A stretch of 64,000 nucleotides of DNA from an uncultured Coriobacteriia bacterium (GTDB taxonomy: Bacteria > Actinomycetota > Coriobacteriia > Coriobacteriales > Eggerthellaceae). Positions 16,564 to 26,780 of this stretch are shown here, in pieces. Within the stretch, counting starts at the first letter, position 1; each line of letters begins with the position of its first letter. The stretch is from NCBI GenBank assembly GCA_949288145.1, contig CASEJD010000121.1, positions 1-64,000 on the forward strand, given 5' to 3'. The notes under the pieces are model-generated. The model made no database searches and was not told the DNA's origin. It worked only from the letters and a program-made list of their open reading frames with translations. Position numbers and translations under genes: made by a program.

Positions 16564-17118
16564 TTACTCAGTGGCCTCTTCGGTCTCGACAGCTTCCTCA
16601 GCCTCGGCCTCGACGGCCTCCTCGGCCGGAGCCTCCTCCTCAGCCTCGACAGCCTCTTCGGCGGCCAGGGCGTCGGCGGAACCGACGGTCAGCGTCACGA
16701 CGGCCTTGATGTCGCGGTACAGCGAGATGGTGACCTCGTGGGTGCCGGCGGTCTTGATCGGGTTCTTGAGGTCGACGCGCTTGCGGTCGATCTCAACGCC
16801 CGTGACGGCCTTGATGGCCTCGGCGATGATCGGAGCGGTGACGGAGCCGAACAGCACGCCCTCTTCGCCAACCTGGGCCTCGACCGGAACGGTCGTGCCG
16901 GTCAGCTGCTCGCGCAGGGACTCAGCCTCGGCGATGCGCTTCTCCTCGCGCTTGGCGATGGCGCCACGGCGCTGCTCGAGCTGCTTGAGCTCGCCCTTGG
17001 TGGCGCGGACGGCGATGCCCTGACGGAGCAGGTAGTTGTTCGCGAAACCGTCGGCAACGTTGATGACGTCGCCCTCGCCGCCGCGGCCCCTCAGTTCCTG
17101 AAGCAGAATAACCTTCAT
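16564..17118 (-). CDS. rplI: Large-subunit ribosomal protein L9 with acidic tail
   Basis: L9 binds 23S rRNA. The first 150 residues are typical: MKVILLQELRGRGGEGDVIN, the long central helix, and the C-terminal domain ending near LYRDIKAVVTLTVG. After that comes an extra tail of about 35 residues made almost only of Ala and Glu, which is not part of the usual 148-residue L9. Start at 17118 has GGGAGGT. Last gene of the rpsF operon. Confidence 0.97.
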   Translation of the reverse strand: MKVILLQELRGRGGEGDVINVADGFANNYLLRQGIAVRATKGELKQLEQRRGAIAKREEKRIAEAESLREQLTGTTVPVEAQVGEEGVLFGSVTAPIIAEAIKAVTGVEIDRKRVDLKNPIKTAGTHEVTISLYRDIKAVVTLTVGSADALAAEEAVEAEEEAPAEEAVEAEAEEAVETEEATE

Positions 17119-17135
17119 GTCTCTACCTCCCTGGA

Positions 17136-17396
17136 CTAACGGTTGCGACGGTCGCCGCGGCCGCTGACGGCCGGGACCGTGTACGGCATGAGCGCCATGT
17201 AACGGGCGCGCTTAACGGCGTTCGCGATGTCACGCTGGTGCTGCGTGCAAGCGCCGGTCACGCGGCGCGGCTTGATCTTGCCGCGGTCGGTGACGTACTT
17301 GCGCAGCATCTGGGTGTCTTTGTAGTCGATGTACTGGGTGTCCTCTTTGCAGAACTGGCAGTACTTACGACGAGGCTGCTTAGCATAATCTGCCAT
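17136..17396 (-). CDS. rpsR: Small-subunit ribosomal protein S18
   Basis: An 86-residue S18 that pairs with S6 on the 30S platform. It has [10 protein letters not shown], a Cys-x2-Cys with a further Cys in GACTQHQR, so this is a likely zinc-binding (C+) form. Core [20 protein letters not shown] is typical. Lies between ssb and rplI with short gaps. Confidence 0.97.
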   Translation of the reverse strand: MADYAKQPRRKYCQFCKEDTQYIDYKDTQMLRKYVTDRGKIKPRRVTGACTQHQRDIANAVKRARYMALMPYTVPAVSGRGDRRNR

Positions 17397-17413
17397 GAGT
17401 GTCCTCTTTCAGA

Positions 17414-17893
17414 TCAGAACGGAATGTCTTCGTCGTAGATGGAAGCATCCACCGCCGGAGCCGCCTGGGCGGGCGTCGGTGCGGCGTAAGCCGGAGCAGC
17501 AGGCATGGTACCGTACGCTGCGGCGGGTGCGCCGTATGCCGCGTGACCCTGGTCTTGACCGCTATTGCGGCTGGACATGAACTCGAGCTCGTCGACGATA
17601 ACCTCGATCTTGCTGCGCTTCTGTCCATCGCGCTCCCACTGGCTCCAACGGAGCTTGCCTTCGATGGCCACTTTCGTGCCCTTCGAAAGGTAACGGGAGA
17701 GCGCTTCCGCGCGGGAGCCGAACATCGTGCAGTCGATGAAGTTCGGATAGTCCTCCCATTCGCCGGTGGTCTGGTTCTTGCGGCGGTCGTTCACCGCCAC
17801 GCCCAGGCCCAGGACCGGCATGCCGCTCTGCGTCTGGCGCAGTTCGGGATCGCGCGTCAGGTTACCGCTGATGATCACACGGTTGATGCTCAT
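17414..17893 (-). CDS. ssb: Single-stranded DNA-binding protein
   Basis: A 159-residue SSB: OB fold of about 105 residues (MSINRVIISGNLTRDPELRQ, LRWSQWERDGQKRSKIEVIV), then an Ala/Pro/Gly-rich linker, ending in the acidic tip YDEDIPF that recruits repair and replication proteins. Gene order S6-SSB-S18 is classical. Start at 17893 has GAGGT upstream. Confidence 0.97.
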   Translation of the reverse strand: MSINRVIISGNLTRDPELRQTQSGMPVLGLGVAVNDRRKNQTTGEWEDYPNFIDCTMFGSRAEALSRYLSKGTKVAIEGKLRWSQWERDGQKRSKIEVIVDELEFMSSRNSGQDQGHAAYGAPAAAYGTMPAAPAYAAPTPAQAAPAVDASIYDEDIPF

Positions 17894-17942
17894 ACTGTCT
17901 ACCTCTTCTCATGCGTGGGGCATACGCCCCGGATCCGGTGCC

Positions 17943-18236
17943 TTAGTCGCGGTCGGTACGGCGGACGATCATGTGACGCTCAACAGCGTCGGTGATGCGC
18001 AGCACGCGATCGAGCTCGGCAATGTTCTCGGGATCGGCATGGAAATCGATCAGGGTGTAGTCACCCTCGGTCAGACCGTTGATCTCATAAGCCAGCTTGC
18101 GCTTGCCCCAGTCCTCGACGTTGTCGATGACGCCCTGGCCGGCGGCCACGGTGGTCTCGATGCGCTTCATGGTCGCAAGACGAGATTCCTCATCGATAGT
18201 CGGAGCGACAAAGAACAGCAGTTCGTAAGCCTTCAT
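17943..18236 (-). CDS. rpsF: Small-subunit ribosomal protein S6
   Basis: A 97-residue S6 starting MKAYELLFFVAPTIDEE. The start at 18236 is chosen over a longer reading because AAAGGAGGTGA lies directly before it. Contains the family's GKRKLAYEINGL and the C-terminal IVRRTDRD. First gene of rpsF-ssb-rpsR-rplI. Confidence 0.97.
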   Translation of the reverse strand: MKAYELLFFVAPTIDEESRLATMKRIETTVAAGQGVIDNVEDWGKRKLAYEINGLTEGDYTLIDFHADPENIAELDRVLRITDAVERHMIVRRTDRD

Positions 18237-18260
18237 CAGCTCACCTCCTTTGGACTCGCG

Positions 18261-18294
18261 GCTTCGGGCATGGATGAAGGCTCTCACCCGAAGC
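18261..18294 (-). promoter_or_regulatory. Leader hairpin of rpsF, possible S6:S18 autoregulatory site
   Basis: GCTTCGGG (18261-18268) pairs with CCCGAAGC (18287-18294) in the untranslated leader, just upstream of the rpsF ribosome site. S6:S18 complexes are known to bind leader RNAs of this operon in many bacteria; whether this hairpin is that site is an inference. Confidence 0.4.
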
Positions 18295-18314
18295 AGGAAA
18301 TAAACAACTGGTCT

Positions 18315-18343
18315 AAGATAGCAGCCGTCCTCAGACCTCGCAA
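18315..18343 (-). promoter_or_regulatory. Promoter of the rpsF operon
   Basis: On the minus strand, -35 TTGCGA (18343-18338), 17-base spacer, -10 TATCTT (18320-18315), giving a leader of about 70 bases before rpsF. Confidence 0.65.
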
Positions 18344-18635
18344 ACCGTTTTACCCCACTTCACGCGAAGGCCACATTTTCCGCGCGGTACGTACGCTCCA
18401 TGCTGTGCGCGGCACCATGGCGACGCCCTGGACACTCATCGGGCGCACGGCTTCGCAGGGCGAGCCTTCCTCGAACGGCAGTACTTATGCGCGCAACGCG
18501 AGAGCGCGTGATTGCCCTTCGCCGCAGGCGCGCCGTCCGAGCGCTGTTCGCATGCCGATCCTTCGCCCAGTCTGGCACACGGACCTTACCGGGTTTCGTA
18601 TCAGGTCTTGACGGGAATCTGACGAAACCTTGCAC

Positions 18636-18651
18636 GTTTTCACGTGAAACC
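18636..18651. promoter_or_regulatory. Degenerate parS-like palindrome
   Basis: The core TTTCACGTGAAA (18638-18649) is intact, but three of four flanking consensus bases differ. ParB binding is doubtful. Confidence 0.35.
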
Positions 18652-18695
18652 TTGCCGCCGGCAAACGCAGCGCGCCAACACGGGCTCAACAACGA

Positions 18696-18719
18696 CGAAA
18701 GCCCTCGTAGGGGCTTTCG
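18696..18719 (-). terminator. Terminator of the acidic hypothetical gene
   Basis: Arms CGAAAGCCC (18696-18704) and GGGCTTTCG (18711-18719). Minus strand continues TCGTTGTTG. Confidence 0.65.
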
Positions 18720-18801
18720 GTGCGATGGTGCGGTATGCGAGCGGTGCGGCCAGCGTCGACTCCGCGGAGCAGGCTGCGCGCGAAGGCGCGCGACCTGGTA
18801 C

Positions 18802-19320
18802 CTACTCTTCCCCGTCGCCCTCGACGAAGTTCTCCTCCGCGGCTGCCTCGAAGGCAGCAGCGTCCTCGTCGGTGGGCTGCGTCAGCTTGGCCATGAAGTT
18901 CGGCGCCGGGCCCACGTAGGCGGGCTCGTCCTCGAACTTGAGCACGTCGCCCTCGATGGTGTAGAGCAGCGCCACCGCAACGCCGTCCTCTTCGCCGGGC
19001 AGGCCGCCCTCGGCGATGATAGCGTCCTGCTGGCCAGCGTCGGTGTCCACGTAGCCGTCGTAGCAGAACGCATACGCACCAGCACCGCGGGCGTTCTCGA
19101 CCGTGTGGCGGGCGGCAGCGAAACACGCCTCCGCGGAATCGCCGGGGTGCGTCTCGATGAAGAGGTTCTCCTTCACGACGAGCGCGGTGAAGGGGATGAC
19201 GTCGCCGCCTTCCGCCATCTTCTCGCGGGCTTCCTCCAGCGTGTACACGAGCACGCTTTCGAGCGTCTCGTCAATCTCGGGAACTTCGTTGATCTCTTCT
19301 TCGACGGTGCGGTCGGCCAT
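18802..19320 (-). CDS. Acidic hypothetical protein, 172 residues
   Basis: Not recognised. The product starts MADRTVEEEINEVPEIDETL and is strongly acidic, with a Glu/Asp-rich C-terminus (EENFVEGDGEE). It has no signal peptide or membrane segment. The middle (IPFTALVVKENLFIETHPGD and AGAYAFCYDGYVDTD) looks like a folded alpha/beta domain. GGAG lies before the ATG at 19320 and a terminator follows. It is a single-gene unit upstream of the ribosomal operon. Codon use looks like that of its neighbours. Confidence 0.75.
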   Translation of the reverse strand: MADRTVEEEINEVPEIDETLESVLVYTLEEAREKMAEGGDVIPFTALVVKENLFIETHPGDSAEACFAAARHTVENARGAGAYAFCYDGYVDTDAGQQDAIIAEGGLPGEEDGVAVALLYTIEGDVLKFEDEPAYVGPAPNFMAKLTQPTDEDAAAFEAAAEENFVEGDGEE

Positions 19321-19456
19321 GGCGTCTCCTATCCTCGAATCGTGGTACACCCCGCACTAGACGCGCGTGCGGGCGGTTCGTTGCGCCCTATGGTAGCAAA
19401 ACACGAAATACGGCGGCCACGGCTACCGAGGATTGGCATAAAGGAAGGTCAGTGCG

Positions 19457-19651
19457 CTACCTGAGGCCGTGCACGGTGGCGAACGACGCGACGGCGATGA
19501 AGGCGGCAAGCAGCGCGACCGCCAGCACGAGGTGCTTCGCCGTCTCACGACGATGGCGCGATTTGATCTCCTGCTCCGTCAGGCGCGTGTCGACGAAGTT
19601 GAAGCTGGTAGTGCTGGAAACGAGGGGGAATTGCTGCGTGTCGAATCTCAT
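19457..19651 (-). CDS. Small single-pass membrane protein, 64 residues
   Basis: Not recognised. The product MRFDTQQFPLVSSTTSFNFV is followed by a charged stretch (EQEIKSRHRRETAKH) and one hydrophobic helix, LVLAVALLAAFIAVASFATV, near the C-terminus. GCAGGA lies seven bases before the ATG. Small and isolated, so it may be a real mini-protein or a chance frame; composition and ribosome site favour a real gene. Confidence 0.55.
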   Translation of the reverse strand: MRFDTQQFPLVSSTTSFNFVDTRLTEQEIKSRHRRETAKHLVLAVALLAAFIAVASFATVHGLR

Positions 19652-19784
19652 GTGCGGCTCCTGCGATTATGGTTCGTTCTGTCTCTCTCGCGTTCCACTG
19701 TGCGCCGCGAATGTGGAGCACGCGTCAAGAAGCCGCAGTCTCCATGGAGTGTGCAAAAGGTCTGAATTCCTCCTCAACAACAAA

Positions 19785-19808
19785 CGAGCGCCCCAACTGG
19801 GACGCTCG
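19785..19808 (-). terminator. Terminator of tRNA-Ser (CGA)
   Basis: Arms CGAGCGCCCC and GGGACGCTCG with one mismatch; minus strand continues TTTGTTGTTG. Confidence 0.75.
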
Positions 19809-19819
19809 CGTTACTGACC

Positions 19820-19912
19820 TGGCGGAGGAGGAGGGATTCGAACCCTCGTTACCCGGGTTACGGGTAAAACGGTTTTCGAGACCGCCGCATTCAACCACTC
19901 TGCCACCCCTCC
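19820..19912 (-). tRNA. tRNA-Ser (CGA)
   Basis: A 93-base class II tRNA on the minus strand. It starts GGAGGGG and ends GCCA. The anticodon stem encloses loop CTCGAAA (anticodon CGA), with a long variable arm as in serine tRNAs. Confidence 0.95.
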
Positions 19913-19963
19913 GCGTTGGGTGAGGCCACGGGATTTCGGGCCATTCGAGTATTCATTTGAAAA

Positions 19964-19985
19964 AGGCCACGTCCGTGCGTGGCCT
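19964..19985 (-). terminator. Terminator between the two serine tRNAs
   Basis: Arms AGGCCACG (19964-19971) and CGTGGCCT (19978-19985), then TTTTTCAAAT on the minus strand. Confidence 0.8.
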
Positions 19986-19993
19986 GAATATTC

Positions 19994-20085
19994 TGGCGGA
20001 GAGATGGGGATTCGAACCCCAGGTACGCTTTTGGCGCACATACGATTTCCAATCGTACACCTTCGGCCAGCTCGGTCATCTCTCC
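19994..20085 (-). tRNA. tRNA-Ser (GGA)
   Basis: A 92-base class II tRNA on the minus strand. Anticodon stem TACGA/TCGTA with loop TTGGAAA gives anticodon GGA. Acceptor GGAGAGA; encoded CCA. Confidence 0.95.
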
Positions 20086-20144
20086 GCTGCCTCATTGCGT
20101 TTGCCTATGCGGTTGTCTCTCCGCATCCTTAAACGCGAGTGATA

Positions 20145-20173
20145 ATAATAGACCAGCTTCCGCGCGAACACAA
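20145..20173 (-). promoter_or_regulatory. Promoter of tRNA-Ser (GGA)
   Basis: On the minus strand, -35 TTGTGT (20173-20168), 17-base spacer, -10 TATTAT (20150-20145). Confidence 0.65.
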
Positions 20174-20309
20174 GAGGAAAACGCCGCGCATCCCAAGAAA
20201 GATTCATATGGGAACACTGCAGGCCTCTTTTGGCGCGTACGCCGCGTATCGCATGGCGGCACGTCGCTCAGAGCGTAGCTGCCCGCCCGCGCCCCTGCCT
20301 GCTTTCACC

Positions 20310-21107
20310 TTAATACCTGCTTAACAACGTGTAGTACCCGTCGGTCTCTTCCACGGTCAGCGGCACGTCGAACAGCGCCGACATGCGCTCGCTTGTGAGC
20401 AGGCGTTCTTTCCTCCCATCGGCGAACACAAGGCCGTCCTTGATCATGACGATGCGATCGATCTCCGGGATGACGTCCTCGGGATAATGCGTCACCAAGA
20501 TGAGCGATTTCCCCGCCCGAGCCAGCTCGCGCATGCTCTGCCGCACGTGGTACATACCCTGCGGGTCGAGCCCTGTGCACGGTTCGTCGAACACGAGCAC
20601 GTCCGGGTCGTCCACGAGCGCACGGGCGACGAGCACGCGACGCGCCTGCCCGGACGAAAGGGTCGTGACATCGCGCTCTGCCAGGTCGTCAACGCCGAGC
20701 AGGCGAAGAGCGCGCAGTGCCTTCGAGCGCCCTTCGTCGGTCACCGTGTACTGCCGCGGCACGCCGAGCGTTCCGAACAGGCCGCCGCACACGATGTCGA
20801 GCGCCGGCACGTGCACGGTCATTTGATCCTGCATCGTGGCAGACACGACGCCCACGCACGATTTCACGTCCTGCAGCGTGCAGCGCTCATGACCGCGGAA
20901 GACCACGGGAGGCACGTCCCGGTGCAGCGGGAAGACCTCGCGCGTGATCAGGCTGATGAACGTGGATTTGCCGGCCCCGTTCGGGCCGAGGAGCGCCATG
21001 CTCTCGCCCTCCGCGAGCGTAAACGACGGGACTTCGAGGATGTTCCTGCCCGCGCGCCGCACGACGGCGTCGGTCAGTTTCAACAGCGGAGTCGAAGGTT
21101 CGGCCAT
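20310..21107 (-). CDS. ABC transporter ATP-binding protein (stand-alone)
   Basis: A 265-residue ABC ATPase. Walker A LLGPNGAGKSTFISL, the signature variant TLSSGQARRVLVARALV (usual LSGGQ is LSSGQ), Walker B DVLVFDEPCTGLDP, and the switch His in LVTHYPED. No permease gene is adjacent, so the partner is unknown; proteins resembling ModF or other soluble ABC ATPases also fit. A terminator separates it from the foldase gene upstream. Confidence 0.88.
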   Translation of the reverse strand: MAEPSTPLLKLTDAVVRRAGRNILEVPSFTLAEGESMALLGPNGAGKSTFISLITREVFPLHRDVPPVVFRGHERCTLQDVKSCVGVVSATMQDQMTVHVPALDIVCGGLFGTLGVPRQYTVTDEGRSKALRALRLLGVDDLAERDVTTLSSGQARRVLVARALVDDPDVLVFDEPCTGLDPQGMYHVRQSMRELARAGKSLILVTHYPEDVIPEIDRIVMIKDGLVFADGRKERLLTSERMSALFDVPLTVEETDGYYTLLSRY

Positions 21108-21127
21108 GATTCTGTCCTTTGCAGAGA

Positions 21128-21155
21128 AAAGGCCCGTTCCGAAGAACGGGCCTTT
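21128..21155 (-). terminator. Terminator of the PrsA-like gene
   Basis: Arms AAAGGCCCGTTC (21128-21139) and GAACGGGCCTTT (21144-21155), then TTCTCTG on the minus strand. Confidence 0.85.
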
Positions 21156-21175
21156 GAGCGTGCGATTGCGCGATG

Positions 21176-22411
21176 TTAGTTGGAGCTCGAAGAGCTAGAG
21201 GCGGAAGAGCCCTCCGCGGTGGAGCCGCTCTCCGTGGACGCGCTCTCGGAGGAAGCCTCAGTCGAAGCGCTGCCCTCCGTGGAGGAAGACTCGGCCGCGC
21301 TGTCGGTCGCCGTCTCGTCCGTTGCGGAAGCGTCCGTGGAGGAGCTGTCGGAGCTGGTCTGGTACGCGCTCATGTCGAGGTTGTACGGCACGTTCTCCGG
21401 CATGTCGTTGATCTGGATGTCGGCGCTCTCCTCGTAGCTGTTGTACCACTCGGAGAAGGCGGTTGACTTGTTGGAGTTCTCAACCGTGGTGCGGATGGCG
21501 TCCTGGAACTCGGTGGGAAGCTGGTCGATGCTCGTGACCTCTTCCGGGGCGGTGAACACGTCGGTGCACTTGATGATGTGGATGCCGTAATCGCTCGTCA
21601 CCAGACCGCTGACCTGGTCCTTCTCAAGGCCGTTCAGCGCGTCGGTGTACTCGGTCACGAAGCTGTTGAGCTTGTCCCAACCCACGTCGCCGCCGTTCTC
21701 GGCAGAGCCGGTGTCCTGGGAGTACTCTTTCGCGGCCTCGGCGAAGTCAAGCTCGCCGGAGTTGATGCGGTCGAGCACGTCCTGCGCGGTGGCTTCATCG
21801 CCCGCGTTGAACAGGATGTGCGAAGAGCGCTTCGCGCCGTCGTAGGCGGTGGCGTACATCTGAGCGTAGGAAGCGAGATCCTCAGCAGACGGCTCCTCAG
21901 GCTGGGCGACCGTCTCGGAAAGCTTCTGCTCCAGCAGGCCAATCTCGACGGAAGAGCGGTAGGTCTCCTCGTCGGTGCCCGCCTGGGACAGGGCGGACTG
22001 CCATGCCTCGTCGGAGTCGTAGTTCGCCTTCATGTTGTTGACGACCTCGTCGACCTCGGAGGACTCGACCTTGACGTCGTTCTCCTCAGCGGCCTGGCGG
22101 ATGAGCTCCTGGCCGACGTAGTAGTCGATGACCTGCTCGCGCACGGTGGTCGGGTCCATGCTCTGCTCGGCCATCCACGTGCCCCACGACTCTTCGTCGG
22201 TGTAGCCGGCGGACTCGCGGAACTTCTGGATGTAGGTGGTGACGGTGTCCTCCTGGATCTCCGTGCCGTTGACGGTGGCGGCCACGCCGCCGGTGAGGCC
22301 TTCGACCGTGCTGGTGGAATCGCTACCGGACGAGCAGCCCACAAGACCGAACGCCAGAGCGCCCGTCAGGCCGGCCGCCGCGACAGCCTGGAACAATTTC
22401 GAGGTCTTCAT
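21176..22411 (-). CDS. PrsA-like foldase lipoprotein (parvulin peptidyl-prolyl isomerase)
   Basis: A 411-residue secreted lipoprotein. The signal peptide ends in lipobox LVGC with acylated Cys26. Residues from about 50 form a SurA_N-type chaperone domain (VNGTEIQEDTVTTYIQKFRE). The parvulin domain holds SSHILFNAGDEATAQDVLDR, GGDVGWDKL and YGIHIIKC. The last 60 residues are almost all Ser, Thr, Ala and Glu, likely a disordered tail. It should help fold exported proteins outside the membrane. Start at 22411 has AGGAAGG. Confidence 0.9.
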   Translation of the reverse strand: MKTSKLFQAVAAAGLTGALAFGLVGCSSGSDSTSTVEGLTGGVAATVNGTEIQEDTVTTYIQKFRESAGYTDEESWGTWMAEQSMDPTTVREQVIDYYVGQELIRQAAEENDVKVESSEVDEVVNNMKANYDSDEAWQSALSQAGTDEETYRSSVEIGLLEQKLSETVAQPEEPSAEDLASYAQMYATAYDGAKRSSHILFNAGDEATAQDVLDRINSGELDFAEAAKEYSQDTGSAENGGDVGWDKLNSFVTEYTDALNGLEKDQVSGLVTSDYGIHIIKCTDVFTAPEEVTSIDQLPTEFQDAIRTTVENSNKSTAFSEWYNSYEESADIQINDMPENVPYNLDMSAYQTSSDSSSTDASATDETATDSAAESSSTEGSASTEASSESASTESGSTAEGSSASSSSSSN

Positions 22412-22585
22412 ATAGCCTTCCTCTTTCAACCGCCTATGCAGGCGCATCAGGGATTATTCGACCGCGCTATTTTCCCATACGGGTTTCGGGGGCAGAGTGC
22501 GCTCATACATTTCACAAATCTCGTCCACTATTGTTCCTCCGTTCGGAGTACGCAGACCTCTTGACATGCGCTTGATGTTTGAGCT

Positions 22586-22613
22586 GTGTGCGAAAACCGA
22601 TCTTTTCGCACAC
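22586..22613. terminator. Hairpin upstream of the PrsA-like gene
   Basis: Arms GTGTGCGAAAA (22586-22596) and TTTTCGCACAC (22603-22613), a perfect 11-bp stem whose ends are A/T runs, so it could terminate in either direction. Confidence 0.6.
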
Positions 22614-22648
22614 GTATTCACCACGTAAAACCGCATACGTGCCCGAAC

Positions 22649-22687
22649 GCACGAACGGCCGGCATTCGGCCGACCGTTCGTTGTGCG
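22649..22687 (-). terminator. Hairpin downstream of typA
   Basis: Core arms ACGAACGG (22651-22658) and CCGTTCGT (22674-22681), extended inward by CCG/CGG pairs and outward with a small bulge. Lies 60 bases after the typA stop; no clear T-run. Confidence 0.5.
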
Positions 22688-22747
22688 TATATATGGTTCC
22701 AAATCACCACAACTCCCGAAAGCAGGAGCGCGATGCCGAACGCTGCA

Positions 22748-24559
<1,812 letters not shown>

Positions 24560-24677
24560 GTGCCTTCCTTCAGTGGTTGCTTCGAGGTTCGAAAAGCGCG
24601 GAGGCCGCGCATTGTTCATATGGTGGTTGACCGGATGACGAACGCGCTCAGCGCGCGGCGCCACCGGCCAAAGGGCG

Positions 24678-25235
24678 CTATAGCGCGTCCAACCGTTCGA
24701 TCAGCGCGCGTTTCTCCTTCGCAAGGGCGTTCAGGTGCTCATTGAGCGTCATGACGTCGCGCTGTTGGGACGCCGCCTGCACGATACCCCAGATGATGGC
24801 TGTACTACCGAGCGCGATGGCAAAAGGGGAGCGCCGGAACACCGCTGCCAGAATCAAACCAATCAGCAAGATGATCAGCCCGTTGCGGCGCTTATCCAGG
24901 GCGGCATCTCGCTCTGCCACCAGCTGCACGCGCGCTGCGGCGATGCCGGCAAGGCGAGCTTCGATATCGTGCTCAGTGGCGTAGCTGTCAACCGGTCGAG
25001 CCGCCTGGTCGTGCCCATGCCGCGACGGCGCGGTCTGCTTCGTTGGGTCCATGAGGACGTCGTAGGCTTCCTGCAGGTTCTTGAACTGCTCGGTCGCGCG
25101 GTCCTGGAGCTTCTTATTCTTCGCGAACCGGTCAGGGTGGAGGATCTGCGCGCTCTCTTTGTAGGCGGCCTTGATCTCGTCTGCGGTGGCGGACTCGTCA
25201 AGACCGAGTATGCGCAGCGCTTCGTCCCTGGTCAC
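24678..25235 (-). CDS. Membrane-anchored J-domain protein
   Basis: A 185-residue protein with an N-terminal J domain (RDEALRILGLDESATADEIK) and the HPD tripeptide in QILHPDRF, which stimulates DnaK ATPase. A coiled region and two hydrophobic segments follow (GLIILLIGLILAAVF and FAIALGSTAIIWGIVQAA), so the J domain is probably tethered to the membrane. A GTG start at 25235 with GGGGA upstream is preferred over ATG further upstream. It is divergent from the MATE gene. Confidence 0.85.
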   Translation of the reverse strand: MTRDEALRILGLDESATADEIKAAYKESAQILHPDRFAKNKKLQDRATEQFKNLQEAYDVLMDPTKQTAPSRHGHDQAARPVDSYATEHDIEARLAGIAAARVQLVAERDAALDKRRNGLIILLIGLILAAVFRRSPFAIALGSTAIIWGIVQAASQQRDVMTLNEHLNALAKEKRALIERLDAL

Positions 25236-25377
25236 GGTTCCCCTTCTCTGTCGTCGCATGGCGTGCGCGCAAGAAAGCGCGCATTTTTCAAACCGACCTG
25301 TTATGGTATCACGCGGCCTGTTCAACCCCGCAGGGAGCAAGCAAACACACGCCAATCAACAAAAACGGAGGGATACC

Positions 25378-26688
25378 GTGCTCATCAAGCAAGACCTTGT
25401 GCGCGAATACCTGAAGTACATCGTGCCGACCATGCTCACGTTCACGCTCGTGAGCATCTACAGCATTGTCGACGGCGTGTTCGTCGGGCATGCCGTGGGC
25501 GACGCCGGCCTGGCGGGCGTGAACGTGGCGTACCCGCTTGTGCAGCTTATGGCCGCGGTAGCGACGGGTATTGGTATGGGCGGCGGCGTCATTGCTTCCA
25601 TCAACGTGGGCAAAGGCGACCCGGCAGCCGCGCGGCGCGCCATGGGGACGACGTTCTCGCTGCTGCTCATCGTCGCCATACCGCTCATGGTGTTCGCTCT
25701 CTTCCTTTCGCACCCGATCGCGTACGTGCTCGGCGGGCGTGGCGAGACGCTTGAGCAAGCGGTTCACTACATCAACGCCATCATGCTCGGTGTGCCGTTC
25801 CAAATCATCACTGCCGGTTGCCTGCCTCTCGTGCGCAACAAGGGCAAAGTCGCCTATGCCATGGCTGTGAGCATGACCGGCGGCCTGGTGAACGTCTTTT
25901 TGGACTGGCTGTTCGTCATGGTGCTAGGGTGGGGGACGGCCGGCGCCGGCTGGGCGACCGCGTTCTCGCAGTTCGTGTCGTTCGTCATGTGCGCGTTCTT
26001 TTTCACACGCCCCGTGAACCGTATCGCACGAGCGGATTTCAAGCCGATGGGATCTGTGGTCGCGCACATCCTCAAGTTAGGCATCGCGCCGTTCGGTCTG
26101 ACCCTGCTGCCCGAGTTCACGGTCATCTTCATCAACAACAGCGCCGTCATCCACGGCGGCGAGCTCGCTGTAGCAGCGTACGCCGTCATCGCATATGTCG
26201 CGTGCATCATACAGATGCTCATCCAGGGCATCGGCGACGGCAGCCAGCCGCTTATCAGCAAGAAGTACGGCGCGGCAGACTACGACAACGTGCGCCGCCT
26301 GCGCAACACCAACTACGTGGCCACGTACAGCATCGCGATTGTGGGCGTGGCGGTGGTCTACCTGGCGCGCAACGAAATTCCGCTGCTGTTCGGCACCTCC
26401 CCCGACGCGGCCGCCCTCGTGGCGTGGGCGATGCCTATCTTCTCGCTGGCGTACCTGTTCTTTGCGTACACGCACGCCAGCACGTCGTTCTTCTACGCCA
26501 TCGACAACGCGAAGTCCTCCACCGCCCTCGTGTGCGGCGAGGCGCTCCTTATCGCACCGTGCGCGTTCGGCCTGGGAGCGTTGCTCGGGCTGAACGGCGT
26601 CTGGATTGCCCCGGCGTGCGTCCAAGCCATCCTCTGCCTCCTCGCCGGCGCGCTCATGCGCCGCAATAGCAAGAAGATGCGCGAATAA
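25378..26688 (+). CDS. MATE family efflux transporter
   Basis: A 436-residue multidrug/toxin exporter with about 12 hydrophobic helices in two bundles, driven by Na+ or H+. Early motif IVDGVFVGHAVGDAGLAGVN is typical of the MATE domain and repeats in relaxed form in the second half. GTG at 25378 is chosen because GGAGG precedes it. It is the only plus-strand gene between the left edge and 27 kb, and it faces the J-domain gene head to head. Confidence 0.9.
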   Translation: MLIKQDLVREYLKYIVPTMLTFTLVSIYSIVDGVFVGHAVGDAGLAGVNVAYPLVQLMAAVATGIGMGGGVIASINVGKGDPAAARRAMGTTFSLLLIVAIPLMVFALFLSHPIAYVLGGRGETLEQAVHYINAIMLGVPFQIITAGCLPLVRNKGKVAYAMAVSMTGGLVNVFLDWLFVMVLGWGTAGAGWATAFSQFVSFVMCAFFFTRPVNRIARADFKPMGSVVAHILKLGIAPFGLTLLPEFTVIFINNSAVIHGGELAVAAYAVIAYVACIIQMLIQGIGDGSQPLISKKYGAADYDNVRRLRNTNYVATYSIAIVGVAVVYLARNEIPLLFGTSPDAAALVAWAMPIFSLAYLFFAYTHASTSFFYAIDNAKSSTALVCGEALLIAPCAFGLGALLGLNGVWIAPACVQAILCLLAGALMRRNSKKMRE

Positions 26689-26749
26689 GCCGTTCTCCAT
26701 TCTTGAAAGACAAGGCCAGGTGCCAGGGGAGACCACAGCGGCAACGAAA

Positions 26750-26773
26750 AACGCCTGCTGACAGGCAGGCGTT
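26750..26773 (-). terminator. Terminator of tRNA-Ala
   Basis: Arms AACGCCTGC (26750-26758) and GCAGGCGTT (26765-26773), then TTTTTCG on the minus strand. Confidence 0.85.
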
Positions 26774-26780
26774 GAATTGA

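Larger units (their letters stand above)
18344..18801. other. Intergenic region without recognised gene
   Basis: Between the rpsF promoter and the acidic hypothetical gene. A minus-strand reading frame (18692-18360) lacks a ribosome site and has Arg/Pro-rich shadow composition, so I do not call it. The only clear features are a weak parS-like palindrome and a terminator. Confidence 0.5.

Noticed and set aside
18360-18692. 110-residue minus-strand frame before the rpsF promoter
   Set aside because: No ribosome site, Arg/Pro-rich, crosses the rpsF-side intergenic region; no recognisable domain.
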